Assembly (NCBI GenBank): GCA_026008535.1 | Contig: BRKX01000010.1 | Span: forward strand, 439,001 to 503,000 | DNA length: 64,000 bases | Source: Perilla frutescens | Taxonomy: Eukaryota; Streptophyta; Magnoliopsida; Lamiales; Lamiaceae | Direction of reading: 5' to 3' | Shown here: one piece after another, positions 39,462-52,456 of the stretch | Position numbering within the stretch: position 1 is the first letter of the stretch | Layout of the letters: each line of letters starts with the position of its first letter | Notes under the pieces: generated by a model | What the model saw: only the letters and a program-made list of their open reading frames with translations | Told to the model about the DNA's origin: nothing | The model's database searches: none | Translations under genes and position numbers: made by a program

Positions 39462-41265
39462 CTCAAAAAATTGAGTTTTTCAAAAGTGGACGGATTAGGC
39501 ATATATGATCATATGGATTGATTCATAATGGACTCTAGTGTTCAAAAATTCTACACTCAATGAAAAACCCGACGTTCACCCCGATCCCTACATAAGAGGT
39601 GACGGTTTTGAAAATCAAATTGATAATCACCTAGAGGCTGAATCAAATAGGGTTTCTACCGGTTCGACTTTTGGTAGGGTAGATATTTGAGTTAGGAATC
39701 CAACGCAACAAGAATCACGGGTAAAGCTTACTTCTGGAGAGAGTTATAGCCGTTTTACTGACGGCTGCCAGAAAACAGGGCAAAATCTGGCCACCGGCCA
39801 AAGGGGTACCACTTTAGGCGGGCTCAAAAAATTGAGTTTTTCAAAAGTGGACGGATTAGGCATATATGATCATATGGATTGATTCATAATGGACTCTAGT
39901 GTTCAAAAATGCTACACTCTATGAAAAACCCGACGTTCACCCCGATCCCTACATAAGAGGTGACGGTTTTGGATATCAACTTGATAATCACCTAGAGGCT
40001 GACTAAAATAGGGTTTCTACCGGTTCGACTTTTGGTAGGGTAGATATTTGAGTTAGGAATCCAACGCAACAAGAATCACGGGTAAAGCTTACTTCTGGAG
40101 AGAGTTATAGCCGTTTTACTGACGGCTGCCAGAAAACAGGGCAAAATCTGGCCACCGGCCAAAGGGGTACCCCTTTGGATGGGCTCAAAAAATTGATTTT
40201 TTCAAAAGTGGACGGATTAGGCATATATGATCATATGGATTGATTCATAATGGACTCTAGTGTTTAAAAATGCTACATTCAATGAAAAACCCGACGTTCA
40301 CCCCGATCCCTACATAAGAGGTGACAGTTTTGAAAATAAAATTGATAATCACCTAGAGGCTGACTAAAATAGGGTTTCTACCGGTTCGACTTTTGGTAGG
40401 GTAGATATTTGAGTTAGGAATCCAACGCAATAACAATCACGGGTAAAGCTTACTTCTGGAGAGAGTTATAGCCGTTTTACTGACGGCTGCCAGATAACGG
40501 GGCAAAATCTGGCCACCGGCCAAAGGGGTACACCTTTGGGCGGGCTCAAAAAATTGAGTTTTTCTAAAGTGGACGGATTAGGCATATATGATCATATGGA
40601 TTGATTCATAATGGACTCTAGTGTTCAAAAATGCTACACTCTATGAAAAACCCGACGTTCACCCCGATCCCTACATAAGAGGTGACGGTTTTGGATATCA
40701 ACTTGATAATCACCAAGAGGCTGACTAAAATAGGGTTTCTACCGGTTCGACTTTTGGTAGGGTAGATATTTGAGTTAGGAATCCAACGCAATAAGAATCA
40801 CGGGTAAAGCTTACTTCTGGAGAGAGTTATAGCTGATTTACTCACGGCTGCCAGAAAACGGGGCAAAATCTGGCCACCGGCCAAAGGGGTACCCCTTTGG
40901 GCGGGCTCAAAAAATTGAGTTTTTCAAAAGTGGACGGATTAGGCATATATGATCATATGGATTGATTCATAATGGACTCTAGTGTTCAAAAATGCTACAC
41001 TCAATGAAAAACCCGACGTTCACCCCGATCCCTACATAAGAGGTGACGGTTTTGAAAATTAAATTGATAATCACCTAGAGGGTGACTAAAATAGGGTTTC
41101 TACCGGTTCGACTTTTGTTAGGGTAGATATTTGAGTTAGGAATCCAACGCAACAAGAATCACGGGTAAAGCTTACTTCTGGAGAGAGTTATTGCCGTTTT
41201 ACTGACGGCTGCCAGAAAACGGGGCAAAATCTGGCCACCGGCCAAAGGGGTACCCTTTGGGCGGG
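39462..41265 (+). repeat. Mosaic copy of the 34.4-36.5 kb segment, then ordinary S/T monomers
   Basis: Monomers 39462, 39823 and 40184 copy 34398 and 35842-36563 (see that entry). Monomers 40545 (T, with AGCTGATTTACTCACGG and CACCAAGAGG) and 40906 (S, with a 1-bp loss TACCCTTTGG in the palindrome) are singletons with private changes. No non-satellite sequence is present. Confidence 0.75.
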
Positions 41266-41987
41266 CTCAAAAATTTAGTTTTTTCAAAAGTGGACGGATT
41301 AGGCATATATGATCATATGGATTGATTCATAATGGATTCTAGTGTTCAAAAATGCTAGACTCAATGAAAAACCCGACGTTCACCCCGATCCCTACATAAG
41401 AGGTGACGGTTTTGAAAATCAAATTGATAATCACCTAGAGGCTGACTAAAATAGGTTTTCTACCGGTTCGACTTTTGGTAGGGTAGATATTTGAGTTAGG
41501 AATCCAACGCAACAAGAATCACGGGTAAAGCTTACTTCTGGAGAGAGTTATAGCCGTTTTTCTGACGGCTGCCAGAAAACGGGGCAAAATCTGGCCACCG
41601 GCCAAAGGGGTACCCCTTTGGGCGGGTTCAAAAATTTGATTTTTTCAAAAGTGGACGGATTAGGCATATATGATCATATGGATTGATTCATAATGGACTC
41701 TAGTGTTCAAAAATGCTAGACTCAATGAAAAACCCGACGTTCACCCCGATCCCTACATAAGAGGTGACGGTTTTGGAAATCAACTTGATAATCACCTAGA
41801 GGCTGAATCAAATAGGTTTTCTACCGGTTCGACTTTTGTTAGGGTAGATATTTGAGTTAGGAATCCAACGCAACAAGAATCACGGGTAAATCTTACTTCT
41901 GGAGAGAGTTATAGCCGTTTTACTGACGGCTGCCAGAAAATGGGGCAAAATCTGGCCACCGGCCAAAGGGGTACCCCTTTGGGCGGG
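41266..41987 (+). repeat. Two spacer monomers before the nested higher-order repeat
   Basis: Monomers 41266 and 41627 have a CTAGACTCAATG front. The first keeps GAAAATCAAATTG and CTAAAATAGG with AGGTTTTCTACC; the second has GGAAATC, GAATCAAATAGG and again AGGTTTTCTACC. They share private TAGGTTTTCTACC but do not belong to the super-unit that starts at 41,988. Confidence 0.7.
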
Positions 41988-44900
41988 CTCAAAAATTTGA
42001 TTTTTTCAAAAGTGGACGGATTAGGCATATATGATCATATGGATTGATTCATAATGGACTCTAGTGTTCAAAAATGCTAGACTCAATGAAAAACCCGACG
42101 TTCACCCCGATCCCTACATAAGAGGTGACGGTTTTGGAAATCAACTTGATAATCACCTAGAGGCTGAATCAAATAGGGTTTCTACCGGTTCGACTTTTGG
42201 TAGGGTAGATATTTGAGTTAGAAATCCAACGCAACAAGAATCACGGGTAAAGCTTACTTCTAGAGAGAGTGATAGCCGTTTTACTGACGGCTGCCAGAAA
42301 ACGGGGCAAAATCTGGCCACCGGCCAAAGGGGGTACCCCTTTGGGCGGGCTCAAAAAATTGATTTTTTCAAAAGTGGATGGATTAGGCATATATGATCAT
42401 ATGGATTGATTCATAATAGACTCTAGTGTTCAAAAATGCTAGACTCAATGAAAAACCCGACGTTCACCCCGATCCCTACATAAGAGGTGACGGTTTTGGA
42501 AATCAACTTGATAATCACCTAGAGGCTGAATCAAATAGGGTTTCTACCGGTTCGACTTTTGGTAGGGTAGATATTTGAGTTAGGAATCCAACGCAACAAG
42601 AATCACGGGTAAAGCTTACTTCTGGAGAGAGTTATAGCCGTTTTACTGACGGCTGCCAGAAAACAAGGCAAAATCTGGCCACCGGCCAAAGGGGTACCCC
42701 TTTGGGCGGGCTCAAAAATTTGATTTTTTCAAAAGTGGACGGATTAGGCATATATGATCATATGGATTGATTCATAATGGACTCTAATGTTCAAAAATGC
42801 TAGACTCAATGAAAAACCCGACGTTCACCCCGATCCCTACATAAGAGGTGACGGTTTTGGAAATCAACTTGATAATCACCTAGAGGCTGATTCAAATAGG
42901 GTTTCTACCGGTTCGACTTTTGGTAGGATAGATATTTGAGTTAGGAATCCAACGCAACAAGAATCACGGGTAAAGCTTACTTCTGTAGAGAGTTATAGCC
43001 GTTTTACTGACGGCTGCCAGAAAACGGGGCAAAATCTGGCCACCGGCCAAAAGGGTACCCCTTTGGGCGGGCTCAAAAAATTGATTTTTTCAAAAGTGGA
43101 CGGATTAGGCATATATGATCATATGGATTGATTCATAATGGACTCTAGTGTTCAAAAATGCTAGACTCAATGAAAAACCCGACGTTCACCCCGATCCCTA
43201 CATAAGAGGTGACGGTTTTGGAAATCAACTTGATAATCACCTAGAGGCTGAATCAAATAGGGTTTCTACCGGTTCGACTTTCGGTAGGGTAGATATTTGA
43301 GTTAGGAATCCAACGCAACAAGAATCACGGGTAAAGCTTACTTCTGGAGAGAGTTATAGCCGTTTTACTGACGGCTGCCAGAAAACGGGGCAAAATCTGG
43401 CCACCGGCCAAAGGGGTACCCCTTTGGGCGGGCTCAAAAAATTGATTTTTTCAAAGGTGGACGGATTAGGCATATACGATCATATGGATTGATTCATAAT
43501 GGACTCTAGTGTTCAAAAATGCTAGACTCAATGAAAAACCCGACGTTCACCCCGATCCCTACATAAGAGGTGACTGTTTTGGAAATTAACTTGATAATCA
43601 CCTAAAGGCTGAATCAAATAGGGTTTCTACCGGTTCGACTTTTGGTAGGGTAGATATTTGAGTTAGGAATCCAACTCAACAAGAATCACGGGTAAAGCTT
43701 ACTTCTGGAGAGAGTTATAGCCGTTTTACTGACGGCTGCCAGAAAACGGGGCAAAATCTGGCCACCGACCAAAGGGGTACCCCTTTGGGCGGGCTCAAAA
43801 AATTGAGTTTTTCAAAAGTGGACAGATTAGGCATATATGATCATATGGATTGATTCATAATGGACTCTAGTGTTCAAAAATGCTACAATCTATGAAAAAC
43901 CCGACGTTCACCCCGATCCCTACATAAGAGGTGACGGTTTTAGATATCAACTTGATAATCACCTAGAGGCTGACTAAAATAGGGTTTCTACCGGTTTGAC
44001 TTTTGGTAGGGTAGATATTTGAGTTAGGAATCCAACGCAATAAGAATCACGGGTAAAGCTTACTTCTGGAGAGAGTTATAGCCGTTTTACTGACGGCTGC
44101 CAGAAAACGGGGCAAAATCTGGCCACCGGCCAAAGGGGTACCCCTTTGGGCGGGCTCAAAAAATTGAGTTTTTCAAAAGTGGACGGATTAGGCATATATG
44201 ATCATATGGATTGATTCATAATGGACTCTAGTGTTCAAAAATGCTACACTCAATGAAAAACCCGACGTTCAACCCGATCCCTACATAAGAGGTGACGGTT
44301 TTGAAAATCAAATTGATAATCACCTAGAGGCTGACTCAAATCGGGTTTCTACCGGTTCGACTTTTGGTAGGGTAGATATTGGAGTTAGGAATCCAACGCA
44401 ACAAGAATCACGGGTAAAGCTTACTTCTGGAGAGAGTTATAGCCGTTTTACTAACGGCTGCCAGAAAACTGGGCAAAATCTGGCCACCGGCCAAAGGGGT
44501 ACCCCTTTGGGCGGGCTCAAAAAATTGAGTTTTTCAAAAGTGGACGGATTAGGCATATATGATCATATGGATTGATTCATAATGGACTCTAGTGTTCAAA
44601 AATGCTACACTCTATGAAAAACCCGACGTTCACCCCGATCCCTACATAAGAGGTGACGGTTTTGGAAATCAACTTGATAATCACCTAGAGGCTGACTCAA
44701 ATAGGGTTTCTACCGGTTCGACTTTTGGTGGGGTAGATATTTGAGTTAGGAATCCAACGCAATAAGAATCACGGGTAAAGCTTACTTCTGGAGAGAGTTA
44801 TAGCCGTTTTACTGACGGCTGCCAGAAAACGGGGCAAAATCTGGCCACCGGCCAAAGGGGTACCCCTTTGGGCAGGCTCAAAAAATTGAGTTTTTCAAAA

Positions 44901-47403
44901 GTGGACGGATTAGGCATATATGATCATATGGATTGATTCATAATGGACTCTAGTGTTCAAAAATGCTACACTCTATGAAACACCCGACGTTAACCCCGAT
45001 CCCTACATAAGAGGTGACGGTTTTGGATATCAACTTGATAATCACCTAGAGGCTGACCAAAATAGGGTTTCTACCGGTTTGACTTTTGGTAGGGTAGATA
45101 TTTGAGTTAGGAATCCAACGCAATAAGAATCACGGGTAAAGCTTACTTCTGGAGAGAGTTATAGCCGTTTTACTGACGGCTGCCAGAAAACAGGGCAAAA
45201 TCTGGCCACCGGCCAAAGGGGTACCCCTTTGGGCGGGCTCAAAAATTTGATTTTTTCAAAAGTGGACGGATTAGGCATATATGATCATATGGATTGATTC
45301 ATAATGGACTCTAATGTTCAAAAATGCTAGACTCAATGAAAAACCCGACGTTCACCCCGATCCCTACATAAGAGGTGACGATTTTGGAAATCAACTTGAT
45401 AATCACCTAGAGGCTGATTCAAATAGGGTTTCTACCGGTTCGACTTTTGGTAGGATAGATATTTGAGTTAGGAATCCAACACAACAAGAATCACGGGTAA
45501 AGCTTACTTCTGTAGAGAGTTATAGCCGTTTTACTGACGGCTGCCAGAAAACGGGGCAAAATCTGGCCACCGGCCAAAGGGGTACCCCTTTGGGCGGGCT
45601 CAAAAAATTGATTTTTTCAAAAGTGGACGGATTAGGCATATATGATCATATGGATTGATTCATAATGGACTCTAGTGTTCAAAAATGCTAGACTCAATGA
45701 AAAACCCGACGTTCACCCCGATCCCTACATAAGAGGTGACGGTTTTGGAAATCAACTTGATAATCACCTAGAGGCTGAATCAAATAGGGTTTCTACCGGT
45801 TCGACTTTCGGTAGGGTAGATATTTGAGTTAGGAATCCAACGCAACAAGAATCACGGGTAAAGCTTACTTCTGGAGAGAGTTATAGCCGTTTTACTGACG
45901 GCTGCCAGAAAACGGGGCAAAATCTGGCCACCGGCCAAAGGGGTACCCCTTTGGGCGGGCTCAAAAAATTGATTTTTTCAAAGGTGGACGGATTAGGCAT
46001 ATATGATCATATGGATTGATTAATAATGGACTCTAGTGTTCAAAAATGCTAGACTCAATGAAAAACCCGACGTTCACCCCGATCCCTACATAAGAGGTGA
46101 CTGTTTTGGAAATTAACTTGATAATCACCTAGAGGCTGAATCAAATAGGGTTTCTACCGGTTCGACTTTTGGTAGGGTAGATATTTGAGTTAGGAATCCA
46201 ACTCAACAAGAATCACGGGTAAACCTTACTTCTGGAGAGAGTTATAGCCGTTTTACTGACGGCTGCCAGAAAACGGGGCAAAATCTGGCCACCGACCAAA
46301 GGGGTACCCCTTTGGGCGGGCTCAAAAAATTGAGTTTTTCAAAAGTGGACAGATTAGGCATATATGATCATATGGATTGATTCATAATGGACTCTAGTGT
46401 TCAAAAATGCTACAATCTATGAAAAACCCGACGTTCACCCCGATCCCTACATAAGAGGTGACGGTTTTAGATATCAACTTGATAATCACCTAGAGGCTGA
46501 CTAAAATAGGGTTTCTACCAGTTCGACTTTTGGTAGGGTAGATATATGAGTTAGGAATCCAACGCAATAAGAATCACAGGTAAAGCTTACTTCTGGAGAG
46601 AGTTATAGCCGTTTTACTGACGGCTGCCAGAAAACGGGGCAAAATCTGGCCACCGGCCAAAGGGGTACCCCTTTGGGCAGGCTCAAAAAATTGAGTTTTT
46701 CAAAAGTGGACGGATTAGGCATATATGATCATATGGATTGATTCATAATGGACTCTAGTATTCAAAAATGTTACACTCTATGAAACACCCGACGTTAACC
46801 CCGATCCCTACATAAGAGGTGACGGTTTTGGATATCAACTTGATAATCACCTAGAGGCTGACTAAAATAGGGTTTCTACCGGTTTGACTTTTGGTAGGGT
46901 AGATATTTGAGTTAGGAATCCAACGCAATAAGAATCACGGGTAAAGCTTACTTCTGGAGAGAGTTATAGCCGTTTTACTGACGGCTGCCAGAAAACGGGG
47001 CAAAATCTGGCCACCGGCCAAAGGGGTACCCCTTTGGGCGGGCTCAAAAAATTGAGTTTTTCAAAAGTGGACGGATTAGGCATATATGATCATATGGATT
47101 GATTCATAATGGACTCTAGTGTTCAAAAATGCTACACTCAATGAAAAACCCGACGTTCACCCCGATCCCTACATAAGAGGTGACGGTTTTGAAAATCAAA
47201 TTGATAATCACCTAGAGGCTGACTCAAATAGGGTTTCTACCGGTTCGACTTTTGGTAGGGTAGATATTGGAGTTAGGAATCCAACGCAACAAGAATCACA
47301 GGTAAAGCTTACTTCTGGAGAGAGTTATAGCCGTTTTACTAACGGCTGCCAGAAAACTGGGCAAAATCTGGCCACCGGCCAAAGGGGTACCCCTTTGGGC
47401 GGG
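41988..47403 (+). repeat. Super-unit 1 of nested HOR: 15 monomers, 5,416 bp
   Basis: Order by private alleles: x y a b c d g w v a b c d v g. Marks are: x, AGAAATCC plus CTTCTAGAGAG and TGATAGCC; a, CTAATGTTC, GATTCAAATAGG, GGTAGGATAGAT and TCTGTAGAG; b, GACTTTCGGTAGG; c, AAAGGTGGACGG, GACTGTTTTGGAAATTAAC, CCAACTCAAC and ACCGACC; d, GTGGACAGATT, CTACAATCTATG and TTTAGATATC; g, GATATTGGAG and ACTAACGG; w, CTCTATG plus GGTGGGG; v, GAAACACCCGACGTTAACC and GGTTTGAC. Starts: x 41988, y 42350, a 42711, b 43072, c 43433, d 43794, g 44155, w 44516, v 44877, a 45238, b 45599, c 45960, d 46321, v 46682, g 47043. Confidence 0.88.
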
Positions 47404-50400
47404 CTCAAAAATTTGATTTTTTCAAAAGTGGACGGATTAGGCATATATGATCATATGGATTGATTCATAATGGACATAGTGTTCAAAAATGCTAGACTCA
47501 ATGAAAAACCCGACGTTCACCCCGATCCCTACATAAGAGGTGACGGTTTTGGAAATCAACTTGATAATCACCTAGAGGCTGAATCAAATAGGGTTTCTAC
47601 CGGTTCGACTTTTGGTAGGGTAGATATTTGAGTTAGAAATCCAACGCAACAAGAATCACGGGTAAAGCTTACTTCTAGAGAGACTGATAGCCGTTTTACT
47701 GACGGCTGCCAGAAAACGGGGCAAAATCTGGCCACCGGCCAAAGGGGTACCCCTTTGGGCGGGCTCAAAAAATTGATTTTTTCAAAAGTGGATGGATTAG
47801 GCATATATGATCATATGGATTGATTCATGATGGACTCTAGTGTTCAAAAATGCTACACTCAATGAAAAACCCGACGTTCACCCCGATCCCTACATAAGAG
47901 GTGACGGTTTTGAAAATCAAATTGATAATCACCTAGAGCCTAACTAAAATAGGGTTTCTACCGGTTCGACTTTTGGTAGGGTAGATATTTGAGTTAGGAA
48001 TCCAACGCAACAAGAATCACGGGTAAAGCTTACTTCTGGAGAGAGTTATAGCCGTTTTACTGACGGCTGCCAGAAAACAGGGCAAAATCTGGCCACCGGC
48101 CAAAGGGGTACCCCTTTGGGCGGGCTCAAAAATTTGATTTTTTCAAAAGTGGATGGATTAGGCATATATGATCATATGGATTGATTCATAATGGACTCTA
48201 ATGTTCAAAAATGCTAGACTCAATGAAAAACCCGACGTTCACCCCGATCCCTACATAAGAGGTGACGGTTTTGGAAATCAACTTGATAATCACCTAGAGG
48301 CTGATTCAAATAGGGTTTCTACCGGTTCGACTTTTGGTAGGATAGATATTTGAGTTAGGAATCCAACGCAACAAGAATCACGGGTAAAGCTTACTTCTGT
48401 AGGGAGTTATAGCCGTTTTACTGACGGCTGCCAGAAAACGGGGCAAAATCTGGCCACCGGCCAAAAGGGTACCCCTTTGGGCGGGCTCAAAAAATTGATT
48501 TTTTCAAAAGTGGACGGATTAGGCATATATGATCATATGGATTGATTCATAATGGACTCTAGTGTTCAAAAATGCTAGACTCAATGAAAAACCCGACGTT
48601 CACCCCGATCCCTACATAAGAGGTGACGGTTTTGGAAATCAACTTGATAATCACCTAGAGGCTGAATCAAATAGGGTTTCTATCGGTTCGACTTTCGGTA
48701 GGGTAGATATTTGAGTTAGGAATCCAACGCAACAAGAATCACGGGTAAAGCTTACTTCTGGAGAGAGTTATAGCCGTTTTACTGACGGCTGCCAGAAAAC
48801 GGGGCAAAATCTGGCCACCGGCCAAAGGGGTACCCCTTTGGGCGGGCTCAAAAAATTGATTTTTTCAAAGGTGGACGGATTAGGCATATATGATCATATG
48901 GATTGATTCATAATGGACTCTAGTGTTCAAAAATGCTAGACTCAATGAAAAACCCGACGTTCACCCCGATCCCTACATAAGAGGTGACTGTTTTGGAAAT
49001 TAACTTGATAATCACCTAAAGGCTGAATCAAATAGGGTTTCTACCGGTTCGACTTTTGGTAGGGTAGATATTTGAGTTAGGAATCCAACTCAACAAGAAT
49101 CACGGGTAAAGCTTACTTCTGGAGAGAGTTATAGCCGTTTTACTGACGGCTGCCAGAAAACGGGGCAAAATCTGGCCACCGACCAAAGGGGTACCCCTTT
49201 GGGCGGGCTCAAAAAATTGAGTTTTTCAAAAGTGGACAGATTAGGCATATATGATCATATGGATTGATTCATAATGGACTCTAGTGTTCAAAAATGCTAC
49301 AATCTATGAAAAACCCGACGTTCACCCCGATCCCTACATAAGAGGTGACGGTTTTAGATATCAACTTGATAATCACCTAGAGGCTGACTAAAATAGGGTT
49401 TCTACCAGTTCGACTTTTGGTAGGGTAGATATTTGAGTTAGGAATCCAACGCAATAAGAATCACGGGTAAAGCTTACTTCTGGAGAGAGTTATAGCCGTT
49501 TTACTGACGGCTGCCAGAAAACGGGGCAAAATCTGGCCACCGGCCAAAGGGGTACCCCTTTGGGCGGGCTCAAAAAATTGAGTTTTTCAAAAGTGGACGG
49601 ATTAGGCATATATGATCATATGGATTGATTCATAATGGACTCTAGTGTTCAAAAATGCTACACTCTATGAAAAACCCGACGTTCACCCCGATCCCTACAT
49701 AAGAGGTGACGGTTTTGGAAATCAACTTGATAATCACCTAGAGGCTGAATCAAATAGTGTTTCTACCGGTTCGACTTTTGGTGGGGTAGATATTTGAGTT
49801 AGGAATCCAACGCAATAAGAATCACGGGTAAAGCTTACTTCTGGAGAGAGTTATAGCCGTTTTACTGACGGCTGCCTGAAAACGGGGCAAAATCTGGCCA
49901 CCGGCCAAAGGGGTACCCCTTTGGGCTGGCTCAAAAAATTGAGTTTTTCAAAAGTGGACGGATTAGGCATATATGATCATATGGATTGATTCATAATGGA
50001 CTCTAGTGTTCAAAAATGCTACACTCTATGAAACACCCGACGTTAACCCCGATCCCTACATAAGAGGTGACGGTTTTGGATATCAACTTGATAATCACCT
50101 AGAGGCTGACCAAAATAGGGTTTCTACCGGTTTGACTTTTGGTAGGGTAGATATTTGAGTTAGGAATCCAACGCAATAAGAATCACGGGTAAAGCTTACT
50201 TCTGGAGAGAGTTATAGCCATTTTACTTACGGCTGCCAGAAAACAGGGCAAAATCTGGCCACCGGCCAAAGGGGTACCCCTTTGGGCGGGCTCAAAAATT
50301 TGATTTTTTCAAAAGTGGACGGATTAGGCATATATGATCATATGGATTGATTCATAATGGACTCTAATGTTCAAAAATGCTAGACTCAATGAAAAACCCG

Positions 50401-52456
50401 ACGTTCACCCCGATCCCTACATAAGAGGTGACGGTTTTGGAAATCAACTTGATAATCACCTAGAGGCTGATTCAAATAGGGTTTCTACCGGTTCGACTTT
50501 TGGTAGGATAGATATTTGAGTTAGGAATCCAACGCAACAAGAATCACGGGTAAAGCTTACTTCTGTAGAGAGTTATAGCCGTTTTACTGACGGCTGCCAG
50601 AAAACGGGGCAAAATCTGGCCACCGGCCAAAGGGGTACCCCTTTGGGCGGGCTCAAAAAATTGATTTTGTCAAAAGTGGACGGATTAGGCATATATGATC
50701 ATATGGATTGATTCATAATGGACTCTAGTGTTCAAAAATGCTAGACTCAATGAAAAACCCGACGTTCACCCCGATCCCTACATAAGAGGTGACGGTTTTG
50801 GAAATCAACTTGATAATCACCTAGAGGCTGAATCAAATAGGGTTTCTACCGGTTCGACTTTCGGTAGGGTAGATATTTGAGTTAGGAATCCAACGCAACA
50901 AGAATCACGGGTAAAGCTTACTTCTGGAGAGAGTTATAGCCGTTTTACTGACGGCTGCCAGAAAACGAGGCAAAATCTGGCCACCGGCCAAAGGGGTACC
51001 CCTTTGGGCGGGCTCAAAAAATTGATTTTTTCAAAGGTGGACGGATTAGGCATATATGATCATATGGATTGATTAATAATGGACTCTAGTGTTCAAAAAT
51101 GCTAGACTCAATGAAAAACCCGACGTTCACCCCGATCCCTACATAAGAGGTGACTGTTTTGGAAATTAACTTGATAATCACCTAGAGGCTGAATCAAATA
51201 GGGTTTCAACCGGTTCGACTTTTGGTAGGGTAGATATTTGAGTTAGGAATCCAACTCAACAAGAATCACGGGTAAACCTTACTTCTGGAGAGAGTTATAG
51301 CCGTTTTACTGACGGCTGCCAGAAAACGGGGCAAAATCTGGCCACCGACCAAAGGGGTACCCCTTTGGGCGGGCTCAAAAAATTGAGTTTTTCAAAAGTG
51401 GACAGATTAGGCATATATGATCATATGGATTGATTCATAATGGACTCTAGTGTTCAAAAATGCTACAATCTATGAAAAACCCGACGTTCACCCCGATCCC
51501 TACATAAGAGGTGACGGTTTTAGATATCAACTTGATAATCACCTAGAGGCTGACTAAAATAGGGTTTCTACCAGTTCGACTTTTGGTAGGGTAGATATAT
51601 GAGTTAGGAATCCAACGCAATAAGAATCACGGGTAAAGCTTACTTCTGGAGAGAGTTATAGCCGTTTTACTGACGGCTGCCAGAAAACGGGGCAAAATCT
51701 GGCCACCGGCCAAAGGGGTACCCCTTTGGGCAGGCTCAAAAAATTGAGTTTTTCAAAAGTGGACGGATTAGGCATATATGATCATATGGATTGATTCATA
51801 ATGGACTCTAGTGTTCAAAAATGTTACACTCTATGAAACACCCGACGTTAACCCCGATCCCTACATAAGAGGTGACGGTTTTGGATATCAACTTGATAAT
51901 CACCTACAGGCTGACTAAAATAGGGTTTCTACCGGTTTGACTTTTGGTAGGGTAGATATTTGAGTTAGGAATCCAACGCAATAAGAATCACGGGTAAAGC
52001 TTACTTCTGGAGAGAGTTATAGCCGTTTTACTGACGGCTGCCAGAAAACGGGGCAAAATCTGGCCACCGGCCAAAGGGGTACCCCTTTGGGCGGGCTCAA
52101 AAAATTGAGTTTTTCAAAAGTGGACGGATTAGGCATATATGATCATATGGATTGATTCATAATGGACTCTAGTGTTCAAAAATGCTACACTCAATGAAAA
52201 ACCCGACGTTCACCCCGATCCCTACATAAGAGGTGACGGTTTTGAAAATCAAATTGATAATCACCTAGAGGCTGACTCAAATAGGGTTTCTACCGGTTCG
52301 ACTTTTGGTAGGGTAGATATTGGAGTTAGGAATCCAACGCAACAAGAATCACGGGTAAAGCTTACTTCTGGAGAGAGTTATAGCCGTTTTACTAACGGCT
52401 GCCAGAAAACTGGGCAAAATCTGGCCACCGGCCAAAGGGGTACCCCTTTGGGCGGG
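47404..52456 (+). repeat. Super-unit 2 of nested HOR: 14 monomers, 5,053 bp
   Basis: Order: x y a b c d w v a b c d v g, the same as super-unit 1 but without the g monomer after the first d. Starts: x 47404, y 47764, a 48125, b 48486, c 48847, d 49208, w 49569, v 49930, a 50291, b 50652, c 51013, d 51374, v 51735, g 52096. Matching fine marks support homology. The second c has GATTAATAATGG and AAACCTTAC in both units. The second d has GATATATGAG and GGGCAGGCTC in both. The first v has GACCAAAATAGG and AACAGGGC in both. The y monomer keeps the front of its partner but has an S-type rear. Confidence 0.88.

Larger units (their letters stand above)
28259..41265 (+). repeat. Zone C: 36 monomers of S and T types
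   Basis: Two main types. S has CTACACTCAATG plus GAAAATCAAATTG; T has CTACACTCTATG plus GGATATC, CTAAAATAGG and usually CGCAATAAG. Nearly all start with AAATTGAGTTTTT and have GGCAAAATCTGG. From 28,981 the order is S T T, S T T, S T T, S, S T, S T T, S T T, then an S variant (TACATTCAATG, GAAAATAAAATTG) alternating with T. Later monomers (36,564-37,288) join a CTAGACTCAATG front to a T-type GGATATC middle, as mosaics. The 35,120-36,563 stretch is a dimer with the rare GTACCACTTTAGGCGGG. Confidence 0.82.

Noticed and set aside
44231..44575. 114-codon open frame (also at 47,119-47,463 and 52,172-52,516, and a 76-codon version at 53,255-53,485)
   Set aside because: These exist only because the g-type monomers have GATATTGGAG where other monomers have GATATTTGAG, which removes a TGA. 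The frame lies within satellite sequence, has no Shine-Dalgarno or promoter context, ends in the next monomer, and its four copies are HOR duplicates of one substitution.
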